64,000 nt of DNA. Origin: Epinephelus fuscoguttatus (Eukaryota; Chordata; Actinopteri; Perciformes; Serranidae). The notes beneath the pieces are model-generated. The model saw nothing but the letters and a program-made list of their open reading frames with translations, was not told the origin of the DNA and did not search any database. The translations under genes and the position numbers were made by a program. This document shows positions 50,823-60,584 of the stretch, in pieces. Location: the NCBI RefSeq assembly GCF_011397635.1, contig NC_064758.1, forward strand, positions 20,085,013-20,149,012, given 5' to 3'. The first letter of the stretch is position 1; every line of letters starts with the position of its first letter.

Positions 50823-51027
50823 CTGTGTAAACATACTGTATAAACACAATATACCAATATAAAACATAGTATAGCATATTAATACATTTATTAATATATT
50901 TTAATAAAGAAAATGCTTGATTGTTGGTTGAGTTTATTTCTCACACACACTCACTCTCTTTTATACCCACAGCCATCAGACTTCATAATACTTTGTTAAA
51001 AAGATGATCTTACAGACTTCTTTGAAA

Positions 51028-51065
51028 TTTCCTTTGGTGATTAATAAAGTTCTTCTTATTCTTAT
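51028..51065 (+). repeat. LINE/SINE 3'-tail fragment
   Basis: GAAATTTCCTTTGGTGATTA followed by ATAAAGTTCTTCTTATTC is a retroelement 3' tail inside the centre of the palindromic element. Confidence 0.55.
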
Positions 51066-51347
51066 TACACTGACTGCTGTGATCCCTCAAAAGTAGTAAA
51101 AAAACGTTTTCAAAATTTACATAAACACTGAAATTAATTTTGGTATTGGTATTATAACTATGAAAATTGGACTGTGGTCAAGATAATTTGAAAAAAGATA
51201 CAGAAGGATGAGCAGCAGGGGATATTTGCAGCACAGCTGGTGGAAAAGTGAATATGTGCACAAAGGTGTGCTATACATAATATGCTACACTGTGTTTTGT
51301 ATTGTGTATTTTTGTATTGTGTATATTGTGTTTATACAGTATATACA

Positions 51348-51366
51348 TCTCTCTCTCTCTCTCTCT

Positions 51367-51425
<59 letters not shown>

Positions 51426-51426
51426 T
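51348..51426 (+). repeat. compound (CT)n(TA)n(CA)n microsatellite
   Basis: Three adjoining dinucleotide arrays in the right arm of the palindromic element. Confidence 0.95.
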
Positions 51427-52472
51427 GTAAGAAAGAACTGTGTTGTGACCTAAATAACATGCAGTTGCTATCTGCAGAAAGTATTAAAGCATGAGATCCC
51501 GCATTTTTAATGTACGAAAGCATCCTGTATCATAACTACATGTGTGCCGTTTGTAACAAACCAAACCGCGTGAAAATCAGTTGAAAATTCAGTGAGTTAT
51601 TCTATTTTACTTGTGCATACAGCTCCTTCCTCAATAGAAGTGAATGCACTGTGGAGGCGAAGCGAGACCCATCCAAGATGGCGGCCGGCTGGGACGTCGG
51701 CTCCAATAGGCAGCGGCAGTCAATGCGGCGTCTATGTATATATGTCTATGGGTACAACACTCACCAACACTGTGTTTGACTTTGTACAATCTTTCTTAGC
51801 ATATCAGGCCAAGGCAGGCTGTCTTTGGTGTCTCCCAGGCACAGACGGAGGAGGTTCAACTCTACATCTATGCATTACGGCAGACAGCAGACAACTCTCT
51901 ACACACACGCTAACTCTTATTCTGTTACACCATATCACTGCGCCTGGGAGCCTATCACATCATTGTAAACACTGACGTACTAGGAACTGCATTACTGCTT
52001 AACAAAAGGCAAATTAGCTTTATGCATCTGCGTTACAATATTATATGGTCTTATATATATTATATGTTAAATGTGTAAAGAAAAAGTCGGGCGAAATCGA
52101 AAGTGATGAAAAAAGTGGCCAGCACAAATAACGGACTTTCTGTGATCCTACAGCTAGTCTCACCAGGCTAACGTTGGCTAACGTTACAGGCGACTGGCCT
52201 CACACTCATCCTGCAAACCCGCCTTTCAGTAACGGTAAAGAGGAACTTCGGGCAAGCTTTCACTCTGGCAGCAAAATGACGAGACGGTGCGTGTGTGGGA
52301 CTGCAAGTCCGACAAACTAGTTCTAAGGTAAGATGCTAACGCTTACTTCTCTTAAGACAAGGAACCCGCCTGGCTCATAACTAAATAAGGTAGATAGATA
52401 CAACTTACCTTCTGCATCTTCTCTGACTCTTAGGGGATGAGGGTTGTCGTTATCGGAGCGAATTCGCAACAT

Positions 52473-53046
52473 TTGTACGACCAAATAGACACGGCAACGT
52501 TAGTCTGCTCGCTACGCTGTCAAACTGCGTACAGTTGGGCTTGATGTGTGCTTGACTGTCGCGAGCTGAGTTGACAGGCGCCGTTGGTTGCAACACTGTT
52601 GCACGCGGGCTGAGTTGGCACGGGCCAAAGCCCGCGAATAAATTGCCGTATCCTAAGAGACTGTGAGCTATCGAAGCTAATGAAAATGCCCCCGTCGAGA
52701 CTTGGGAACGTAACGTCGAGCAGTGAAGGCGAAAATCAAAGTTTGTAATACATGTAGCCAAAGCGCCAGTGTACTGTGTCTGATGGAAAATGAGCGATAC
52801 ACCCTTTTTGGTTATGAGGTTATATTATTCGGTTATTGGCTAGCTAGCTAACGTTAACGTACATGTAGCCAACGTTAACTAGGTTGTATCAAGGATAACA
52901 TTTGGCTAGCTTTGGTACTTTATGCTTGCTTTTCTTACTGAACCAGAGCAGTCTTCATTTGAGCCAGAGCAGACTTTAATGCCATACAAAATAGTAAAGC
53001 ATGATCATGCTGCCTGCTTCACTCTTTCAAATTCTTTGTAATTTAG
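52473..53046. promoter_or_regulatory. candidate bidirectional promoter of the 14-kb transposon
   Basis: The 574 bp between the divergent start codons include a GC- and CpG-richer block (52473-52720) than the surrounding AT-rich DNA. Inverted copies of CAACGTTAAC/GTTAACGT lie at 52850-52882. No TATA box was assigned. The role follows from the divergent gene layout. Confidence 0.4.
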
Positions 53047-53110
53047 ATGGAGAAGGCAGGAGGAGAGGAGACGAGACGAGAGGACACCAGGAGACAAGGG
53101 GACAAATCCT

Positions 53111-53138
53111 GGTGCCAAATCTATCAAGATTTGGCACC
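53111..53138. repeat. perfect 12-bp hairpin inside exon 1
   Basis: GGTGCCAAATCT and its exact reverse complement flank the loop ATCA. It lies wholly within the first exon of the homeodomain-type gene. Confidence 0.85.
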
Positions 53139-53517
53139 AACAGAGGGAGAGTTGTTCGAGGTGAGTGAGTGATAGACATAGATTAACTTTATCATTACAT
53201 AGAACAAGACAATTCCAACCAGAAGTGCTAAAATTATATTGCAGTTTATCCTTTATTGGAGCGTATTTGCAGCAGTATGTATGCTACAATACAAGGCAAA
53301 TAATCATAGATCTATATCTAAGTAGACTGGTGACTGGGATGGTTAAAAGGGTAAATAACTGGTTTTATACAATAGCCCTATGTGCAATGGTTATACAACA
53401 TGGGCAATGTACTGTATATTTAAAGTGACTTATGCATGGAGTTTACACAGGAGCCTACACAGCATAAACACAATATAGTTGAATGATACACATTGAGCCT
53501 CATTCACTAATATGTTC

Positions 53518-53990
53518 TTAAAGGGATAGTTCACCCAAAAATGAAAAATTAGCCTTTATCTACTTACCCTGATGACATTCGAAGAGGGTTAAGGGGCTAT
53601 TGTGGTCAATATTTTAGTAAACTGAATTATAGAATATTGCCTACTCACAGTAAGGTAAGAGCCCCCGTTTTTTGGGGTGAAAAATGTATGTCCAAAAAAG
53701 GCTAAATTTGTGTTTTCGCCCGTGCATACCTTTACTAAAACCTTTTTTACCCTTTTTTTTAGGTTCACCTTTGCACAGTTACCTATGAGATGTTACATTA
53801 ACAATTCCTATTTGAATTTGGCTGTGTTTCCAGGGGTGGTTTTAACTCAAAATGAAACACTTTTCTTTAGGCGAGAACCAAAATTTACATTTTCTGATGT
53901 GTTCCAAATGGATTTTCTCAGACACACTTATACATATCTTGATTCTGACACTTCTGTAACAAACGTATAGGTGTTTTTGTCATAGGTGAC
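53518..53990 (+). mobile_element. TTAA-type MITE, one end visible
   Basis: TTAA followed by AGGGATAGTTCACCCAAAAA is the terminus of a widespread fish MITE. The opposite end was not found, so the right limit is approximate. It is in the first intron of the homeodomain-type gene. Confidence 0.55.
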
Positions 53991-54349
53991 AAAAATTATT
54001 CCTACAGCCCTTGTATTTGTGAAGATATACCCTTGTTATTTTGGGTATGTCATTTTCACGCAGGAGGTTGAAAAATAGGTGGGGGGCTTAAGGGATACTA
54101 TGAGGTGTGCATTAATTTTGAAAATGGAATCGATATACGGTCATAGCTATAGACTCATGTCTATGATTTTGAACCACAGGGTCAGCTGAACGAGGAGATG
54201 GGGCATGCTGTCCCTGTGTGGCATGTTCATGCCCATGCCACCTCATGGCTGGGAATAGGATGACAAGTAAGTGAAAAGAAAAGAATATATGCCTACGACT
54301 CTCACCATTGACAGCTCCACCATCACTACCAACCCTCTGGCACACAACC

Positions 54350-54890
54350 TTAAAGGGATAGTTCAGTTTTTTTTTAAGTGGGGTTGTATGAACTCCATAT
54401 GGCTACTTAGTAAATTAGATGCAGTACACAGCTATCTCCTCTCCTCAGTAAGACACAATTGCTCAAACTTTTGGACGCAGAACCAGCCGCAAACAGGGAA
54501 GTATTGTACCAAATAAACAGGCTATTTTCTCTGCATACTAGAACTCCCATCTTAGAATAATACCACAGTTTAAGAGGACGCTATAGACATTTTTTTAGTG
54601 CATTAACTTTTCAGAAAAGCGAAGTTTAGTGGAAAAACAAAGCCATGGAAAAACACAGCTCTCTCCTCTCCTTCAGCGAGTTCAGACTCCTTGTAACGAG
54701 GCTACTATCAGAGCCTGAACTCGCTAGCTTGTTGACTCGAACAGCTGAGAGTCGCATATTGCCTTAATATCCACTTCTCTAGTCTCCCGCTCATGCGCAG
54801 CACCCGGACGCACAAGTATAGTGGGACAAAATCCTACGCCAAGCTAAGGCATAGCAATGGCGTCAACGCACCGCAGAAGTATAAACCATA
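54350..54890 (+). mobile_element. second TTAA-type MITE, one end visible
   Basis: TTAA and AGGGATAGTTCAGTTTTTTT, then AAGTGGGGTTGTATGA, form the start of a related but distinct family. The right limit is approximate. Confidence 0.55.
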
Positions 54891-54927
54891 AACCAGGCTT
54901 TAGTTTCATCCTAGGCCCCACCATCTC

Positions 54928-55819
54928 CAGTGTTTCCCATATAGTTTATTTGGGACGGCGCCCAGCCCCAACGGACACCCCCGCCATCCCAACAGGATCC
55001 CCACCCAGAAATTCAAGTGCGGAATGAAAAAAAAAAGAATCCATTATTTGATTTTTATTTCAATCAAAGGGCGTATAACAGGTATTCTTTTTATCAAATA
55101 AAAAGCTAACTTTAATTTGCGCAATTTTAGAGTCTAATGCGTCGCTATCGTTTCATTACATTCCTTCAAATGCATTTCTCCTCTCCCCTCGCTCCTCTCT
55201 CACAACATACTCACCTGCACTCACACCGGTACAGACCCACCCACACTCAAGAGAGTGGAGGAGAGAGCGTGTTGCCGACATTATGGTAAAAAAAAAAATC
55301 GAAAGAAAAATCTCCAGACATCCAGCTATGAGCCGCTGTTTTCACTCACTCACTGTTTTCTAAATGATAAATTCATCCTGAGGTATCCTGCATCACTTAT
55401 TTTCCATGATATAAGAACAATCTTTGAAGGATCAAGCTTCAAATACAATCTACTAGTGCAGTGGTTCTCAACCTGTGGGTGGAGGCCCATAAGTGGGTCT
55501 CAGAGCTATTTTCACTGGATGGTGTATAAAGGTAAAGGTAAAAATGTGGCAAACATGTCTTTAGTGTATGGAGGCCCTAAGCAGACAAACATCCATCAGA
55601 GTATGTCAGAGTATACCCACTAGAATAAACCAGACTACACCAACTGGATAGATAGATAGATGAATGAATAAATAAAAATGATTAATATAGACAGATAGAT
55701 GAATGAATAAACAAACAAACAACCAAACTGATTAATATACATGATCCTGAACGATGGACCACGCTCATTTCAGCCCAGGCACCCCCCTTCCCAAAGCAAA
55801 AAAGTTAGCGGAAACACTG
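54928..55819. mobile_element. hAT-type non-autonomous element
   Basis: It begins CAGTGTTTCCCATATAG and ends TAGCGGAAACACTG, inverted termini of hAT kind. No clear 8-bp duplication remains. It carries a nested fragment starting at 55459 (CAGTGGTTCTCAACCTGTGG), a Charlie-type hAT terminus, and GATA/GAAT-type simple repeats at 55648-55725. Confidence 0.7.
55459..55515 (+). mobile_element. hAT/Charlie-type MITE fragment
   Basis: The 5' terminus CAGTGGTTCTCAACC, then GGCCCATAAGTGGGTC, is visible. The opposite end was not found. Confidence 0.6.
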
Positions 55820-56629
55820 ACCCCATGTCAGCCCCATTATGAAGACCTGATAGTCCACCTCTGTTACAACGCCTGTCATTCCATCTATCCCAGCTATAAT
55901 GCTATCTCTTTGTGATGCAGGAGAGCATATGGTGTTGAAAACCGTTTTAACTTATTTTGTTTTTCCAGGCAATGAAGGGGAGCAGAAGAGGGCATTAGAG
56001 AAGAGCAAGGCTCTCTTTCTTCTGAAAAGATACCCCTCCACTGAGGAGAAGTCTGAGCTGTTAGTGAGGGGGCTTCAGATGAAGACTGTGAACAAATGGT
56101 TCATTAATTACAGGTATAAAAGGTCAATAATGTAGTATTGGTCCATAGGTGCTGTAGCCTAATTTCACAGCTTTGTGTGCACACTATTTACATCTTACTG
56201 TACCCTTATGTATGTAACCCACAAAACAGACTACAGACTTTACTGAACTGTCAATGCATAGATTTATCAGAAGAGTAGTGGTTCTTCAATAAGTAAGTGG
56301 GGACAGGGACAACATATTTTGATGTCTCTTGATTCATTCCCATTTTAAATAGCAATATTTTTTGAAATTGCAGATACACCATGTTTCTTGAACTGGAGGC
56401 GGGCAGTTAAGAAAATAACAATGGAGAGCACGGAGGCCGATGTGGACCGCTTGGTGACGAGGGGCACAAACCTGGCCTTTGCCCACCTCCTGGTAATGGG
56501 AGAGTGCTGAATGAGTCCTGCAGGGACACTGTGAAAACATACCTGCAGGCTTGGCTCAAGGCCCTAAGGGGGGGAAAGGACCCCAATGCCGAGGCCATTA
56601 AGGCAGTCCAGGACATGAAGAGTGCCTAG

Positions 56630-56686
56630 GGTGTGTGTGTGTGTGTGTGTGTGCGTGTGCGTGTGTGTGCGTGTGCGTGTGTGTTC
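56630..56686 (+). repeat. (TG)n microsatellite with CG interruptions
   Basis: TG units interrupted by several GCGTGTGC blocks, directly after the stop codon of the homeodomain-type gene. Confidence 0.95.
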
Positions 56687-57289
56687 AAACTTCAAATAGA
56701 ATTTAATTCAATCTTTTGAAGTTTTTAATTTGTTTGAATGTATTTTTTGAATCGTTCATTGTATTCCCTAGATTAATTCATTTAAATTCATATTTATTCA
56801 ATTGAATGATAAAATATTATATCATTCTTTATTTATTACATATTTTTGTATAGATCAGTATAAATGTATTGTTATTGTATATTTAAAATTGATTATTCTA
56901 TGATACTTTTCTATGATATTCATTTAATTCAATAATTTATTCATTAAACACTTTTATAAACTTAATTTCACCTCCTGTTTATGTTCATCTTCTGTTGAAA
57001 ACAATTGTTATATAAAAAAAAAATCACAGTACATTACCATATCCTTCTTCATTTGAAGCAGTATTTTACATTTTTAACTTGTTCATTCAGTTATTGTTTG
57101 TTTGTTTTTACCTTATTAATCCCATTACGCAGGGCTCTCAAGGAAATTAAAAATAATGCAAGTTAAATATTGAAAAAATAAGTAATTATCATTTACACTC
57201 CAATAACATTATATAAGATTTTACAGTAAAATATAAATAGACCATTATCATATTATCATCATAATACTCCAGTTGAAACAAGATAGCTT
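56687..57289. other. AT-rich 3' region of the transposon
   Basis: Very AT-rich with no reading frame. A reverse-oriented retroelement-tail motif (TTATTAATCCCATTACG) lies at 57113-57130. Confidence 0.5.
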
Positions 57290-57578
57290 GACCATGTCTT
57301 TGAGACATGCATACCAATATCTGAAGCCGTCTTAAAATGGGAATGTCTTAAGCCAAAGGAAATATGTCTTAAGATGTCTTAAGACACTCAGTGTCTTCAA
57401 GACACAAAAATCTGTCTGGGTGCATCCCATGTGCTGCTCTGGCATGTCTTGAGACATGGGTGGCGTCTTCAATTTTTTGTCTTAAGATGTCTTAAGACGT
57501 CTTGATGTACAAAAATGTCTTGAGACGTCTTGATTTCTGTCACTAAGACATCTTGAGACACTTTGATGGCTGGGTATG
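57290..57578. repeat. right terminal repeat and subterminal TCTTAAGA cluster
   Basis: Four TCTTAAGA palindromes with related GTCTTGAGAC and AAGACGTCTTGA blocks precede the 35-bp terminal repeat that ends GATGGCTGGGTATG. The array is longer and less regular than the left one. Confidence 0.85.
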
Positions 57579-57580
57579 TA

Positions 57581-57665
57581 TTATTCTGATTTGCCATTTT
57601 CATGCAGAATTGCCACACATTTCAATCTTCCAGCTTTCCAGCTTAATTTGTTGCTTTTCCATGTA
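57581..57665 (+). repeat. right half of the split fish repeat
   Basis: ATTTTCATGCAGAATTGCCA and CTTCCAGCTTTCCAGC continue the repeat whose first half ends at 43604. Confidence 0.5.
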
Positions 57666-60455
57666 ATTATTTTTAATGGTTTAGCTTCTTTTTTCTTTTT
57701 TTTTTATTTTTAGTGTCACTTTGCACACTGAGTGATTGTGATGAAGATTTCTCACTATTTGCAAAACAAACAAATACTTAAATTGATAAATAAATAAGCT
57801 GATCATGAATACAATATGCAGATGAAGCCATGTAGTTGCATGTAATAGTATAACAGTCATAGTTTTTCTGCATTGAGTACTATTAAAATACTTAAGGTAC
57901 ATTTTCTTCTTGTGCAGGATTTTTTTTGTAAATTGCAGTTTTAATAGTATAGTATTAGTGTTTTTTATTAAAGCAAAGGATCTGAATTCCTTCTCCGCCA
58001 TTGGTCTCTTTTCATTCCAGCTTTGTAAATCATGATGTGATCTAATACGGGATGATATGACATGATACTTTATCAAATGCCTTGTGATTAAAATGCTTTT
58101 TTTTTGGTGTCGAAAATACAACATTCTACATGTTTGATACCAGAGTGCCCTTGATTAATTCATTTCTCTACTGCACTTTTATTCCCTTAATTAAATCTGG
58201 GTAAATTGATTACTGCACTGTTACTGCACTATAACTGCATGTCTGGTCTATTGTTCTTTTGCCCTTCTGTGCTTTGTTTTAATTGGCTTCATTTTTCTTT
58301 AAATGTTCTTATAATGCCTTTCTTCTCCTTGTGTAAAGAATTGTTTGAAAGGTGCTATACAAATAAACATGCTTTTCCATGCTGCACAGACACTTTATGA
58401 CTTAAGTATATTGTGGAAACAGTGGTGGGAGTGACAGACAGTTAGAGGTATTGATACGCCTCGCAGCGAAAGCTGTAATACATCTTGACCTGCTGTCTGC
58501 TAAAACAGAACTGCTCCTCTTTCTACTGATAAGTGTTTTTGCTAAGAATCATAGTCATAAAGACTTGAAATTCAATTTAAACAAAAACTGTAGATCTCTG
58601 TTTAAGCTGATTGAATGTTTGTGTGGTGTGGTGGCTTACAGGGTGCCAGCAGTAAGCTACCTGACTGGAGTTGACTCTCCTGTATGCATGCGTTGGTGCA
58701 GTTTTAAGCACAGCCGTTTCTCGAGCTCACACCTCACGCTGCTTCTAATCGAATACATCGTCATATGAGATTCATATCCATTCCCTTGCCACACTACCAG
58801 GTGCCATCTAAATGGCTCCTTTTGTATAAACAGCAAATCTTTATCCTGGAATATAGATCAAAACAGGGAGAATGCAAAAGCACACTGATGAAAAAATGGT
58901 GCGGGGAAAAGAGATGAATTTGGTCATGAATTTGAATAAGTGTGGAGGGAAATGGCACAGGTTAATAACAGGGATAAATCATATCTCTCTCACAGCTTGG
59001 GGCTGCGGCTTGTCGATCCTTCTGTGTCGTTAGTCATCCGCTCTCAAAGACCTGACAAAAATACAAACGCATAAATAGAGGAGACAGAAATCTCTGGCAG
59101 CAATTCTGACCTTGCTTCTCACAAAATCAAACGAACAAAGTGGCTTAGATTCAAAAGCAGACAGAGCAAAGGCGTTTTGCTCATATCCTCATACCAGTTT
59201 TGTCTGTTTAGAACATTTTTTAGTCATTTCTGCAGAGCAAAATGGGGTGCTCATAATGAATACAATGTATCCAACAAAAGTACGTTTTTGACTTATTCAT
59301 GAGAACTGCTATTTTCGTGAGAGAAAAACAACAAAGAAGCCCCTTTTCCCCACAAATGCAGAGCAACATTGGAAATGAGACGTGTCACAAAAAAGTGCAT
59401 AGAAAAACACTCCAGGTGTTGCTACCTAATTACACTTATATAAATACCTCCTTACATACTGTATGATTTCTTCATGTTCCAAAGTCAGATGCTGCCCAGG
59501 TCAATACTCGACTCCCCTATTAATTTTGCATGACCACGGATTCACAGGTAGCAAATTTCACAGCTCATCGTTGCAAAGATTGTGTTTCAAGCAGGAGTTA
59601 GCAGGAAACACAATAGCTCTGAAGAGATGCGATCTCCTCTGGGGTGAACTGAGGTTAATAATGATAAAACGCAGTGGCTTTCTCGTGTCTTGGGGTCAGA
59701 CTTTGTGTTCTCAAAGTGGTAAAGATCCGCTAAACAGATTCATAAGCCCGATGAAAATTGAGTGATTTATGCAGGCATATAGCCAATACTGAGGACTGTG
59801 TGCTGATACAGAAGGAAAAAAAAAAAGATTTGCTGCAACATCCTGGGATGTTGTTATCTATCAGACCTCTGCGTGATTTTTCACTCTGAACTTCATGGTG
59901 CAGCCAGCTTGATTCACTGTCAGACAAATCTTACAGCTCTGACAGTCAAGGTTTCCTCACTGAGATTTGCAGTGAGCGGAAAACGTCCCCGTGTTGTATA
60001 TGTCACTGAGATGATGCATACATAGATGTTAATACCACAGCTAATTGACTTAAGGTCATCATAGTCCATATCAAGATGAGATGCCATTATATGTGAAATA
60101 TCAACATCACTACTGAAGTAGATGCCATTAATAGTCACAACATAATGAAACATGCAGCAGCTTCACTTGAGCAGGGGAGGCAGTTATACATCAGATTTAT
60201 AGCTGATCTGCATTATGTGAGTATGCTCGAGCATACAGTGCATCAACTCACTCACTTCTCCATTTGTACATCAATTAATCATGCTGTGTTACATTGAATT
60301 CTTGACGAAAACTCTCATGCTTCTACAGAAAACGGCGAGCGTATTGATTTATTGATTGTAAAACTGTATCAAAACATGCATTTCCAAACCCCCACACGAC
60401 TCCTGCAGTATAATCCAAGTCTCAGTTATCCAGGCGTATGCTCAGTACTCCTCAA
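57666..60455. other. unassigned DNA
   Basis: A minus-strand frame of 147 codons at 57681-58124 is lysine/isoleucine-rich AT noise. 58950-60150 is of balanced composition and could be conserved non-coding DNA, but I have no direct support. No exon found. Confidence 0.35.
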
Positions 60456-60456
60456 A

Positions 60457-60557
60457 CATGTGCATTTTCACTAAAACCTTACTATTTAAAACTGAACTGA
60501 AAGTGAAACTGTTCAAAGCCAGAATTCAATACTAAGGTTTATTAGTGAAAATGCATG
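60457..60557. repeat. imperfect inverted repeat
   Basis: GCATTTTCACTAAAACCTTA (60463-60482) pairs with TAAGGTTTATTAGTGAAAAT (60533-60552) apart from small indels. It is probably a small MITE. Confidence 0.5.
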
Positions 60558-60584
60558 TATTTGGGAAGTACTATTGGCGAGTTG

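Larger units (their letters stand above)
50472..51750. mobile_element. palindromic hAT-like element in transposase intron
   Basis: It is flanked by perfect 8-bp duplications GGTACAAC (50464-50471; 51751-51758). Its ends begin CATAGACATATATACATAG, and the arms are reverse complements for about 400 bp each (50472-50885 and 51265-51750), including CCGGCCGCCATCTTG near the tips. The centre holds the LINE-like tail at 51028-51065. There is no transposase. It lies between transposase exons 1 and 2 and is younger than the 14-kb element. Confidence 0.9.
44328..52472 (-). pseudogene. multi-exon transposase, CACTA/EnSpm-like (CMC group)
   Basis: Exons on the minus strand, 5' to 3': 52409-52472, 49890-50050, 49470-49628, 49389-49433 (weak), 49090-49320, 48625-49008, 48337-48501, 48058-48243, 47741-47957, 47433-47575, 47005-47279, 46779-46917, 46487-46694, 46206-46334, 45981-46090, 44944-45058, 44328-44779. 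Nearly all have GT-AG borders, and the first three join in phase. The start gives MLRIRSDNDNPHP, then a very acidic stretch. Exon 7 reads LYIHLYFDGFGLYRRKYHST then GMYFSLGNLP, which resembles the region of the first catalytic Asp in EnSpm-type transposases. Exons 8-9 join HCANC to RCRFC, a Cys/His cluster. About 1,060 codons in total. Frameshifts near 48925, 48155, 47525 and 47150, and a stop at 49434, break it. Catalytic residues beyond the first Asp were not assigned. Confidence 0.75.
53047..56629 (+). pseudogene. homeodomain-like accessory gene of the 14-kb transposon
   Basis: Exon 1 (53047-53160) starts MEKAGGEETRRED and ends at a GTGAGT donor. A probable exon at 54180-54266 reads GQLNEEMGHAVPVWHVHAHA. 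Exon 55969-56113 encodes EQKRALEKSKALFLLKRYPS, TEEKSELLVRGLQMKTVNKW and FINYR. The YPSxEEK turn and WFxNxR helix are homeodomain signatures; the YPS-to-WF spacing fits helices 2-3. The last exon (56374-56629) ends RDTVKTYLQAWLKALRGGKD then PNAEAIKAVQDMKSA and a stop. Frame breaks lie near 56390 and 56450, and a stop near 54260. Exon phases between exons 2 and 3 do not match, so an exon may be missed. The product likely binds DNA in the nucleus; its sites are unknown. Confidence 0.65.
43605..57578. mobile_element. 14-kb two-gene DNA transposon, CACTA/EnSpm-like
   Basis: The terminal inverted repeats are 35 bp with one mismatch and begin CATACCCAGCCATCAAAG. A 2-bp TA flanks both ends (43603-43604; 57579-57580), but the exact boundary is ambiguous by a few bases. 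Clusters of the palindrome TCTTAAGA lie inside both ends. A spliced transposase gene runs leftwards (52472 to 44328) and a spliced homeodomain-type gene runs rightwards (53047 to 56629). Subterminal repeat clusters, a short target duplication and a second gene for a DNA-binding protein recall plant CACTA elements. The transposase frames do not match KDZ/Zisupton proteins as I know them. The element is inactive in this copy. Confidence 0.8.

Noticed and set aside
43605..57578. KDZ/Zisupton or Polinton assignment for the 14-kb element
   Set aside because: No 8-bp or 6-bp duplication was found at the ends, and neither KDZ-type motifs nor polymerase, integrase or capsid frames were seen.
57681..58124. 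147-codon minus-strand frame, the longest outside transposons in this part
   Set aside because: Composition is Lys/Ile/Leu-rich AT noise with poly-T at its end; no domain, no splice support.
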